Shown here piece after piece: positions 16,539 through 22,184 of a DNA stretch of 22,184 nt; position 1 is the first letter of the stretch, and the number at the start of each line of letters is the position of its first letter. The position numbers and the translations under genes are program-made. This DNA is from Tritrichomonas foetus (taxonomy: Eukaryota > Parabasalia > Tritrichomonadida > Tritrichomonadidae), in NCBI GenBank assembly GCA_001839685.1, contig MLAK01001288.1, forward strand, positions 1-22,184, in the 5' to 3' direction. Below the pieces are notes generated by a model. It was not told the origin of the DNA. It worked only from the letters and a program-made list of their open reading frames with translations, and ran no database searches.

Positions 16539-17537
16539 ATGAAGTTTATCTATCTCAAGATCAATCAAATAAAAGATCTCCCCAAAGGTAGCTACACTGC
16601 TTGGATCGGCACCTCACCAATCGGCATTTCCAAGAGCGGCGAACTTGATCGAAATACGAAATCGACAAGGATGTGGCCAATGGAAACCAAGCAGCCAGAA
16701 ACGACCTCTATCTCGATTGTTATCAAACACCACAAGTTTCTTTCCGGCGAAAGTGAAGCAGCCCGCGCAATGATTCCAGTAAAGTGGTTTCCATCAAATT
16801 CTGTTGTTACAGACTGGTTCCCGCTTGTTTCTCCGACATCATTTCAACTCGAGAAAAACGCCAAACCGCTTATCAGCCTGACAGTCCATGTTTCCGATCA
16901 TCGCGCCAAAGAATTTTCAGCTCCACCGGGAGCTCTCCTTGTTGCTCCAGCTTGGGACCGACCAGGAATGCCAGCCAGACCGCCTGTCATGCCATCAGCG
17001 GCTCCATATGGCGGTTCACCTGGAATGTATCCGCCAGCACCGGGAATGGCACCTCCGCCACCAGGGATGGCCCCACAATCAGCACCAGGCATGTATCCTC
17101 CGCCAGCACCAGGCATGTATCCTCCTCCACCACAAAATATGTATCAAAATCCTCCACCAACTGTGCAGCCAAATATCCCCTCAAATGGTCAACTTTATCC
17201 ACAAGTTGATAACGGGCCTTCAAGCGTTCCTCCACCTTTCGGAGGTTATCCACAAATGCCTGGAAGTGGTCCATCAAACATGTATGGTGCCCCGCCTATT
17301 CCAGTCATCTCAGATACTCCAGGATTCCAAGCGCCTCCTTACATTCCGCCACCGTCGCCATATGGAAACCCCAACACTCCACCTGGGAGCGCAGGTAACC
17401 AGCAGGCACCTCCAACCGTCCCAATTTACGCGCCCCCGCCAAATCCTTACGCTGATATTCCTGTCCAAGATCCAGTCTACACGCCCGGGCAGCCAGCAAC
17501 TGTGATTCCACAATACCCACAAATTCCACCCGCCTGA
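16539..17537 (+). CDS. C2-domain-like protein with long proline-rich XYPP tail
   Basis: This gene encodes 332 residues. Residues 1 to about 120 have the size and strand pattern of a C2 domain (MKFIYLKINQIKDLPKG, TAWIGT, ISIVIKHHKF, ISLTVHVSDHR). The acidic loop residues that bind calcium in classic C2 domains, such as the DPY motif, are missing, so calcium binding is doubtful. From about residue 130 the protein is a low-complexity Pro/Gly/Met/Tyr tail with repeated GMYPPP-type units and other YP and PPP motifs, ending in PQIPPA. Such tails bind WW/SH3-type or membrane-trafficking partners. C2 plus proline-rich proteins are known in trichomonads and other protists as membrane-associated factors. 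The gene is clearly richer in G and C than everything around it, with many C-ending codons, which suggests high expression. The initiator touches the ATG. Overlapping frames inside it are shadows. Confidence 0.75.
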   Translation: MKFIYLKINQIKDLPKGSYTAWIGTSPIGISKSGELDRNTKSTRMWPMETKQPETTSISIVIKHHKFLSGESEAARAMIPVKWFPSNSVVTDWFPLVSPTSFQLEKNAKPLISLTVHVSDHRAKEFSAPPGALLVAPAWDRPGMPARPPVMPSAAPYGGSPGMYPPAPGMAPPPPGMAPQSAPGMYPPPAPGMYPPPPQNMYQNPPPTVQPNIPSNGQLYPQVDNGPSSVPPPFGGYPQMPGSGPSNMYGAPPIPVISDTPGFQAPPYIPPPSPYGNPNTPPGSAGNQQAPPTVPIYAPPPNPYADIPVQDPVYTPGQPATVIPQYPQIPPA

Positions 17538-17628
17538 AATGTTTAAAAGGCAACCTCGAAAAGCGGAATTAAATATTTCTTAACCTCTATCAAAAACAAA
17601 AATGAATATTTTTATATAATTTATTTCT

Positions 17629-17859
17629 TTATTCTAAATCATTATTTCTTTTTAGTATTTTCCTCGCCGCAGCATAGTGAAAGAAGTGTTTCACCATCGA
17701 AACCACAACAGGCACCAACACATCCGCACAATTCTGTTGAATGTTTTGTTGATTTTTTTGGTTTGCACTTCTGCCAAAAATGATATTGAAATTCGTGCGA
17801 GAATTGACTTCATAATCCATTAGCATGCTAACTTCTTGAAAACTAAGAGGAGGGCTCAT
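17629..17859 (-). CDS. Small hypothetical protein
   Basis: This frame gives 76 residues from ATG 17859; an in-frame TTG precedes it. I do not recognise it. It has a short polar N-terminus, a Gln/Asn-rich middle (SANQKNQQNIQQNCADV), a hydrophobic helix (VLVPVVVSMVKHFFHYAAA, about 48-66) and a basic end (RKILKRNNDLE). Base composition is more coding-like than the flanks. Its start overlaps the stop of the 58-codon frame upstream by one base (TGATGA). It may be a separate gene, or the second half of a frameshifted or spliced gene that starts near 18035 or further upstream. Its 3' end faces the C2-like gene, 91 bases away. Confidence 0.4.
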   Translation of the reverse strand: MSPPLSFQEVSMLMDYEVNSRTNFNIIFGRSANQKNQQNIQQNCADVLVPVVVSMVKHFFHYAAARKILKRNNDLE

Positions 17860-18035
17860 CAAATATTAAAGATTACTAACTTATTCAGATTTATTTCAAA
17901 ATCTGGGTATATTCGCAAACCTTCGTAGATTTTCCTTTCTCTCTCAATTGATTCTCCCTCAAGAAAATTCAAAATATTTACAATTTCACAAAATGTGTTC
18001 CCAGATTGATTTCTTTGATTTAGAATCCAATACAT
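17859..18035 (-). CDS. Short frame with weak resemblance to a SIN3 PAH motif
   Basis: This frame gives 58 residues from ATG 18035; without an ATG it stays open upstream past the A15 run (plus-strand T15 at 18114-18128). It reads MYWILNQRNQ, then TFCEIVNILNFLEGESIERE and YEGLRIYPDFEINLNKL. The order (helix with EI-x-x-ILN-x-L, then an E-rich helix, then YPDF followed by an LNKL helix) resembles paired amphipathic helix domains of SIN3 corepressors, in which F-L-x-I, then L-F-x-x-Y-P-D-L, then F-N-x-F-L recur. This is a weak motif call. It ends in TGA overlapping the ATG of the next frame. A 38-base GT...AG stretch (minus strand, about 17884-17847) would join the two frames in phase if removed, but it lacks the usual trichomonad intron signals. 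Confidence 0.3.
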   Translation of the reverse strand: MYWILNQRNQSGNTFCEIVNILNFLEGESIERERKIYEGLRIYPDFEINLNKLVIFNI

Positions 18036-18222
18036 AAATAAATGGAATGAAATTTTCTTATGCAGAAGGCACGCGTATATCGATAAGCGAATTCCAAATT
18101 TGCGACAGAGTTGTTTTTTTTTTTTTTTGAAAGAACAAAGTTGTATATTAAAAGGAAAAGAGTTCGTAATTTGTTATATCAAACATTTATTGAATACATA
18201 TTCGGCAGTTAGAAAGATGAAA

Positions 18223-18579
18223 TTATGCATAGCATACAAAATATATTATAAGTGCTACGATGAACGAAAAAATGCCAATAAAAGCAATTCCAGTTGAAAC
18301 AAGTCGTAATTCCTTGTTTTCTGCCCAAAAAGATGTCATTGCACATAAAAGTCCAATAATTAGAATTATTATATTATAAGCAAAGAATGTTGAAACTTCG
18401 TTGCAAAATTTAAATAAACAAAAAACGATCAGAAGCGATATCAAAATTTCAATTATGAAAAGGATCGCAATTCGACTTCGCACACGATTTTTGTTGATCT
18501 TCATATTCCCACCCCCTTTTTGAATGTTATCGTTTTCAATCAAAACATCTTCAAGCTCGTCTTCATCGATTTCAAACAT
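18223..18579 (-). CDS. Small membrane protein with three helices
   Basis: This gene encodes 118 residues from ATG 18579; an in-frame GTG just upstream is not expected to serve as a start. The N-terminus is acidic (EIDEDELEDVLIENDN), followed by a Gly/Lys/Arg stretch (KGGGNMKINKNRVRSR). Three hydrophobic segments follow: IAILFIIEILISLLIVFCLF (about 38-57), FFAYNIIILIIGLLCAMTSF (about 66-88) and STGIAFIGIFSFIVALIIYF (about 95-114). The positive cluster before helix 1 suggests a cytosolic N-terminus. I do not recognise the family. The clean composition and the intact frame support a real gene. Its promoter is in the intergenic region shared with the IBD gene, next to a perfect 14-bp inverted repeat. 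Confidence 0.6.
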   Translation of the reverse strand: MFEIDEDELEDVLIENDNIQKGGGNMKINKNRVRSRIAILFIIEILISLLIVFCLFKFCNEVSTFFAYNIIILIIGLLCAMTSFWAENKELRLVSTGIAFIGIFSFIVALIIYFVCYA

Positions 18580-18599
18580 CACTTAGTTATAAAAATTTC

Positions 18600-18645
18600 G
18601 ATAACTTTTTCAATGAAAGATTTTGGTCTTTTTGAAAAAGTTATC
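18600..18645. repeat. Perfect 14-bp inverted repeat in a divergent promoter
   Basis: GATAACTTTTTCAA (18600-18613) and TTGAAAAAGTTATC (18632-18645) are exact reverse complements, separated by 18 bases. It begins 21 bases upstream of ATG 18579. A third GTTATC is at 18671-18676. This could be an operator-like site for a dimer or, in the leader of the minus-strand gene, an RNA hairpin. Confidence 0.85.
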
Positions 18646-19058
18646 ATTAAACACAACTTTGTGTCAATTTGTTATCGGTATATGATTATGAGATAATTTG
18701 GTCAATTAATTATAAACTATTTAATAATTAATTCAGAAAATGAAACGTGCTTTCAGAAATAATACAATAGTTAGTAATGAAAATAAACTAAAATTATCTG
18801 CATCTTTATTGTCAATAATACAGCATTTTTACATAAAAAAATTACCATCAATAATAAAATTCGTATATCATTCGTAATTATGGATTTTAATTTCAAAATG
18901 ATCGTAAAAAAGAGTGATTGCTTTTTATTTGGTGTATTCAAAAACCTCAAAGAAATTTATTTTCTGAAAAAAAAGTGTTCCTTGCCTTTGTCAAAAAAGT
19001 TATTAATGATCATTTTTGATACAATATTTTTCGTCAAATATTCAAAAATCTTGTTAAT
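18646..19058. other. Upstream region of the IBD gene
   Basis: This AT-rich sequence is open in frame from ATG 18880, which would add 66 residues to the IBD protein. Those residues are Lys/Phe/Ile-rich and resemble translated intergenic DNA. A TCATTC initiator-like site at 18868-18873 lies 10 bases before that ATG, so a longer isoform cannot be excluded. Confidence 0.45.
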
Positions 19059-19071
19059 TCACTTCATAATA
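19059..19071 (+). promoter_or_regulatory. Initiator (Inr) of the IBD gene
   Basis: TCACTTCATAATA closely matches trichomonad initiators of the TCACTTCA type and lies just before ATG 19078. Transcription from A19061 would give a 17-base leader. This is the strongest Inr match I see in the window. Confidence 0.6.
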
Positions 19072-19077
19072 AATATA

Positions 19078-20292
19078 ATGTTTGCAGATGATTCATCAAA
19101 ATCATCTGCAAACAAAAATGATTTATCCATGAAATGGCACCCCCTTATGACGAGTTCACCTGTCGATGCTTCGACAGCAATGTATAATCGTTCGGGCTTC
19201 GTTCTGGATGACTTTTTGCTTTCAAGTAATGAAAACCCAGTTCACTCTTCAATTTATGAAAATTTAAATGATAATTTGGTCGATGATGAGTTTTTGAAAC
19301 TGCCTTCACTTTTTGAATCCACTCAAACTGTATCAATTTTTGACCCTTCAGAATTTGAAAATTTTAAACTTCCATTTACCTCAGTTTCAAATGATATAAC
19401 AAATCAAAAAGAGATTAATAACAATCATAAGTATGGTTTTAACAATAATAATGATGATAATGAAAGTAATAATAATAACAATAATTTTAATAATATTAAT
19501 AACAATATTAATAATAATATTAACTATAATTTTAATAATAATAATAATATGAATGATAGTTTTAATAATAATTTAATTAATAATGGATTTAATAATGTTA
19601 ATGCACATACAAGAATTGCATCACAGCCTGCAATGAAACTAACTTTAAAAGGGATGCAAGAATTAATTCGACTCCAACAAACAACTAAAATGTTTAAAGA
19701 AAACGCAATATTATCTAAGAAAAACTCACTTCCACTTCCATCCACAAATAATATCATAGAAAATCAAGATAATGGATTTCATCAATTATGCCATGATTCA
19801 TCTGTCACTTTTAATCCATTCAAGCTGGGATTTATTCCACTTCGATTCTGGCAAAATAAAGAAATGACTTTTGGTGAATTAGTTCGTGATTTCTTCCAAA
19901 AGAAAAATAACGCAAATAGTCGATTTTATCATAAATTATACAATGCATTAAAAATCTCTGATTCTGACCCATTTTATGCTGACTTTGTCGGAGTTGAATG
20001 GATCACACCAAAAGTCCTCAGAGTTGATAAATTGGTATTCGCTCGTCTCCTTGGAATTAAAACGATTGACGGTTCTTTATTTCATCAGCAAGGAAATTTC
20101 CCTTCACATGGATTTGCTGAAATCGGGGCAGCTGAAGCAAGATCGCTACTGAGTGAGAATAACCTTAAAAACGTTGATTTTGAAAATGTTCGACTTTTGG
20201 TTCACACTGGAGAAGTTTTTGTTCAGGGCTGCACCGAAAAAGACATTGAAAAATGTCGTTGGATATCTTCAAGGAAGAGATCTGAAAAATAA
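19078..20292 (+). CDS. Initiator-binding domain (IBD) protein, probable transcription factor
   Basis: This gene encodes 404 residues from ATG 19078, chosen over ATG 18880 because of the strong Inr at 19059 and the non-coding look of the extra residues. Residues 1-116 are polar and Ser/Asp-rich. About 117-174 is an Asn-rich run from AAT/AAC repeats. About 250-395 matches the trichomonad IBD (PF10416) pattern: GFIPLRFW, FGELVRDFFQKKNNANSRF, HKLYNALKI, FVGVEWITPKVLRVDK, FARLLGIKTIDGSLFHQQG and NFPSHGF. In IBP39 of Trichomonas vaginalis this winged-helix domain binds the Inr and recruits RNA polymerase II; there it is N-terminal, while here it sits at the C-terminus behind an Asn-rich region. It is likely nuclear and either a core-promoter factor or a gene-specific paralog. 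Its mRNA would carry a hairpin on the start codon. Confidence in the family is good; the specific role is inference. Confidence 0.75.
   Translation: MFADDSSKSSANKNDLSMKWHPLMTSSPVDASTAMYNRSGFVLDDFLLSSNENPVHSSIYENLNDNLVDDEFLKLPSLFESTQTVSIFDPSEFENFKLPFTSVSNDITNQKEINNNHKYGFNNNNDDNESNNNNNNFNNINNNINNNINYNFNNNNNMNDSFNNNLINNGFNNVNAHTRIASQPAMKLTLKGMQELIRLQQTTKMFKENAILSKKNSLPLPSTNNIIENQDNGFHQLCHDSSVTFNPFKLGFIPLRFWQNKEMTFGELVRDFFQKKNNANSRFYHKLYNALKISDSDPFYADFVGVEWITPKVLRVDKLVFARLLGIKTIDGSLFHQQGNFPSHGFAEIGAAEARSLLSENNLKNVDFENVRLLVHTGEVFVQGCTEKDIEKCRWISSRKRSEK
19079..19114 (+). promoter_or_regulatory. Perfect 15-bp hairpin starting within the IBD start codon
   Basis: Bases 19079-19093 (TGTTTGCAGATGATT) and 19100-19114 (AATCATCTGCAAACA) are exact reverse complements around a six-base loop. 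The first arm begins with the T and G of ATG 19078. In an mRNA starting near 19061 this stem would bury the start codon and the next codons. Confidence 0.85.
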
Positions 20293-20570
20293 TCTTTCTA
20301 GAAAAATAAAATATCTATCTGATTCTTAATTATTTGATCTACATATCTTTGTTTTCTGAATCATTCATAATCTACATCTTAATACCATAAAATTAGTAAA
20401 AAAAAAAATGAATTTAAACTCCTAAATAATATACTTCTTATGAATAATATACTTCTTATGAATAATGCAGGACAATACATTCATTCTTAATGAATTATTT
20501 TCCTATGTCATTTATTATTCTAGTGGTTTAATTTTCTTCATTGGAATCTGATGTTTGATTAATTGGTTGG
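20293..20570. other. Intergenic spacer between the IBD and GNAT genes
   Basis: AT-rich spacer between two plus-strand genes. It contains the 18-bp tandem repeat at 20425-20466 and ATAAA-like sequences near 20305 for 3' end formation of the IBD mRNA. No gene is visible. Confidence 0.45.
20425..20466 (+). repeat. 18-bp tandem repeat, 2.3 copies
   Basis: AATAATATACTTCTTATG occurs at 20425-20442 and 20443-20460, and AATAAT begins a third unit. It is a recent slippage-type duplication in spacer DNA. Confidence 0.9.
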
Positions 20571-20577
20571 TCATTTT
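20571..20577 (+). promoter_or_regulatory. Candidate initiator (Inr) of the GNAT gene
   Basis: TCATTTT fits TCA-Y-W and would start a 32-base leader before ATG 20605. It lies inside the upstream TTG-started open frame, which argues against that longer reading. Confidence 0.4.
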
Positions 20578-20604
20578 GAAAAAGTGGCAAAAATATTTAT
20601 TTCA

Positions 20605-21186
20605 ATGACATCAGCTACCAATCCATCTGGAAGACAATATTTTATGATATCTGAAAGATTAGGTTTTTCCACATGGATGGAAGGAGATTTGGAACTTGCT
20701 CGATCCCTTTGGAGTGATAAAGAAGTGAGTAAATATATTTCACATGGTGGTTTTACCGACCAAATGATCATTGAAAAATTCAATACTGAACTTGAACATC
20801 AAAAAACGCACAATGTTGCTTATTGGCCTATGTTCCAATTGAGTGATGGTAAGTTTGTTGGTGTCTGCGGATTAAGGCCATTTGAAATTTCGGAAAGTGC
20901 TAAAAAAGAGACTGATAATATTTTAATGCTTGGGTATCAATTAATGCGGAATATGTGGGGAAATGGTTTAGCAACTGAAGCTACCAAAAGAGTAGCCAAA
21001 TATGCAATCGAAGATTTAAAGTTGACTAATGTTGTTGCTGTTCATCATCCAGAAAATCATGCGTCTGGGAAAGTTTTGCTAAAGAGTGGATTCATCAAAA
21101 AATACGACATATTCTTTCCAAAAGCAGGATTAGAAATTCCTGTTTATTATTTTTTGGATGATGAAAGGAAACTAATTACTTATTAA
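20605..21186 (+). CDS. GNAT-family N-acetyltransferase (RimJ/RimL-like)
   Basis: This gene encodes 193 residues. The frame opens at a TTG (20563), but the first in-frame ATG is 20605 and a TCATTTT initiator lies between. The fold matches GNAT domains of the RimJ/RimL type (PF13302): a beta strand (ISERLGFSTWMEGDLELARS), the typical W-x-D-x-E-V-x-K-Y helix (SLWSDKEVSKYISHGG), central strands (FVGVCGLRPF), and motif A with the acetyl-CoA loop RNMWGNGLATEATKRVAKYA (Q/R-x-x-G-x-G). These are followed by VVAVHHPENHASGKVLLKSG, in which the conserved Asn and the S-x-x-x-L-x-K-x-G-F element appear. It transfers acetyl from acetyl-CoA to an amine, perhaps a protein N-terminus or a small molecule; the substrate is unknown. 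The protein is probably cytosolic. Such genes in trichomonads often resemble bacterial homologs, so lateral acquisition is possible. Confidence 0.85.
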   Translation: MTSATNPSGRQYFMISERLGFSTWMEGDLELARSLWSDKEVSKYISHGGFTDQMIIEKFNTELEHQKTHNVAYWPMFQLSDGKFVGVCGLRPFEISESAKKETDNILMLGYQLMRNMWGNGLATEATKRVAKYAIEDLKLTNVVAVHHPENHASGKVLLKSGFIKKYDIFFPKAGLEIPVYYFLDDERKLITY

Positions 21187-21551
21187 TTAATAAATCCTAA
21201 ATTCATGTTAATTATGTTTTGATAATTATCAATGTAATTTTCTAATGAAGTTTAGAATTAAAGTAGAAAAAAAGGAGAGGTTCAAATGAAGTCATATATA
21301 ATAAAGTTTATTGGAAAATAATTCCTGGCTCTCTTCAATGAAGCCATATAGAATTATGCTGATGCAATATCGGAGTTCAAATAGTTGTTTGTTTATTTTT
21401 ACTATGTATTTAAATAAATGGAGTTCTTTAAAAATAAAAAATAAAACTTTTTTTTTTTTGCCTCTGTGCTTAAAAATAATATAAAAAAATAAATTAGTCT
21501 TAAGAAACATATGTCATATATTATTCCCATAATGATGCAATAAACCGACAT
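21187..21551. other. Convergent intergenic spacer
   Basis: AT-rich 3' flank of two convergent genes, with a small palindrome (TTGATAATTATCAA, 21219-21232) and a T-run (21449-21460). No gene is visible. Confidence 0.5.
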
Positions 21552-22184
21552 TTATGTCCAAATATGGAATTGTAGTGATATAAAAATGAGCATAGCAAGG
21601 GTAAATTTCCAGAACCTTTGTTCTGAAGCGTAAGAAATTGTAGAATTGAGAGCAGTAGTTGCATCTTTGCCATGATTAACAAGTGATTGAACAACAACCA
21701 CAAGTTTGTCATTCTGGCAGTTAAGTATGTCACATAACTCAGAAAGTAGTTTGTCTGAGTCATTATTTCCATCAGAGTAAGTATTTGCAGAATTGAGTTG
21801 CTGACGAAGCTGCTCAGCTTGTTTCCTTAGCTCTTCAACTGCATTATTAGTTAATTCTAACTGTTGTGTAACACTATGAATCAGATTATCTTTTTCTTGC
21901 ATAGTTTTTTCTAGATCTTGATTTTTATCCTTGGCGAGAGTCAATTGCTCGATTAGAGATTTAAGTTCTTCGTTATATTTAGCAGCATTTTGGTTTAATA
22001 ACTTGTTCAATGTTTCGATTTCCTTATTTGCTTCTTTCAATTTGTTTTCTTTTGCAGTCAATGATTTATTAAATTGATGTATATCATTTTCATGTTGACT
22101 ACTTTGGGTGTGTATTATATCACGATCAAATGTTTCATGTAATTTCTTAGATTCGGAATGATCTTCTTGAATCTTCTTCAATAA
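21552..22184 (-). CDS. Coiled-coil, tail-anchored protein (5' end beyond the window)
   Basis: The frame is open to the window edge, so the gene is partial; the first codon available as a start inside is only a TTG. The visible 210 residues are mostly a heptad-rich coiled coil (KENKLKEANKEIETLNKLL, YNEELKSLIEQLTLAKDKNQ, VEELRKQAEQLRQQL). A Ser/Asp/Asn break near residues 135-145 is followed by a short helical region (LSELCDILNCQNDKLVVVV). The last ~20 residues form one hydrophobic segment (FWKFTLAMLIFISLQFHIWT) that ends the protein. This is the layout of a tail-anchored tether, such as a golgin or a trichomonad coiled-coil ER/Golgi protein. The family cannot be named, because coiled coils give misleading similarities. 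It converges on the GNAT gene. Confidence 0.7.
   Translation of the reverse strand, partial: LLKKIQEDHSESKKLHETFDRDIIHTQSSQHENDIHQFNKSLTAKENKLKEANKEIETLNKLLNQNAAKYNEELKSLIEQLTLAKDKNQDLEKTMQEKDNLIHSVTQQLELTNNAVEELRKQAEQLRQQLNSANTYSDGNNDSDKLLSELCDILNCQNDKLVVVVQSLVNHGKDATTALNSTISYASEQRFWKFTLAMLIFISLQFHIWT

Noticed and set aside
16784..17553. Several long frames on both strands overlapping the C2-like gene
   Set aside because: Shadow frames produced by the GC-rich, repetitive proline codons; they lack initiators and start mid-gene.
17870..17890. ACTAAC followed by CAG on the plus strand, resembling a trichomonad intron 3' end
   Set aside because: The spacing is not the usual one, no matching 5' splice signal with a coding exon is seen on the plus strand, and the coding-like frames here are on the minus strand.
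18880..19077. 66-residue N-terminal extension of the IBD protein
   Set aside because: Lys/Phe/Ile-rich sequence typical of translated spacer, and a stronger initiator lies at 19059 inside it; kept only as a possible alternative start.

Overview
The window looks like nuclear DNA of a trichomonad (Parabasalia), most likely a Tritrichomonas-type genome. It is very AT-rich, with intron-poor genes on both strands separated by short AT-rich spacers. Several genes have a TCA-Y-W trichomonad-type initiator (Inr) 5-50 bases before the ATG. The proteins are trichomonad in style: an initiator-binding-domain (IBD) protein, a kinase-like/Sel1 protein, a DUF4838 surface protein and GT61-type glycosyltransferases. 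The species assignment is inference from these traits.

Layout: 56-691 (+) is an unknown 211-aa protein with an acidic tail. 862-1084 (-) is a decayed 3' end of a membrane-protein gene. 1302-2603 (-) and 5012-6286 (-) are two GT61/DUF563-type glycosyltransferase paralogs; their 5' halves and upstream DNA form a block of 596 identical bases, while their 3' halves have diverged. Between them lies a polytopic membrane protein resembling amino acid/auxin permeases (3237-4595, +). 6988-8574 (+) is a kinase-like domain that has lost its catalytic residues, fused to Sel1 repeats. 9158-10384 (-) is a complete serine/threonine kinase interrupted by a single in-frame TGA. About 2 kb without a convincing gene follows, holding some palindromes. 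12440-15766 (-) is an 1108-aa type I membrane protein with DUF4838. 16539-17537 (+) is a GC-richer gene for a C2-like, proline-rich protein. 17629-18035 (-) holds two small overlapping frames, one weakly resembling a SIN3 PAH motif. 18223-18579 (-) is a small three-helix membrane protein. 19078-20292 (+) is an IBD protein with an asparagine-rich stretch. 20605-21186 (+) is a GNAT acetyltransferase. 21552-22184 (-) is the 3' part of a coiled-coil, tail-anchored protein.

There is no operon logic; neighbours are convergent or divergent single genes. The two themes that stand out are (1) gene-family dynamics, namely a sharp-edged conversion or duplication between glycosyltransferase paralogs, a one-base kinase pseudogene, a pseudokinase and a decayed membrane-protein tail; and (2) regulatory DNA structure around the IBD gene. 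That gene has a strong Inr match 17 bases before its ATG and a perfect 15-bp hairpin that begins inside the start codon. A second perfect 14-bp inverted repeat lies in the same divergent intergenic region.

Several apparent reading frames begin at TTG or GTG or carry non-coding-like N-terminal extensions. In a eukaryote the starts should move to the ATGs given here (2603, 6286, 15766, 17859, 18579, 19078, 20605).
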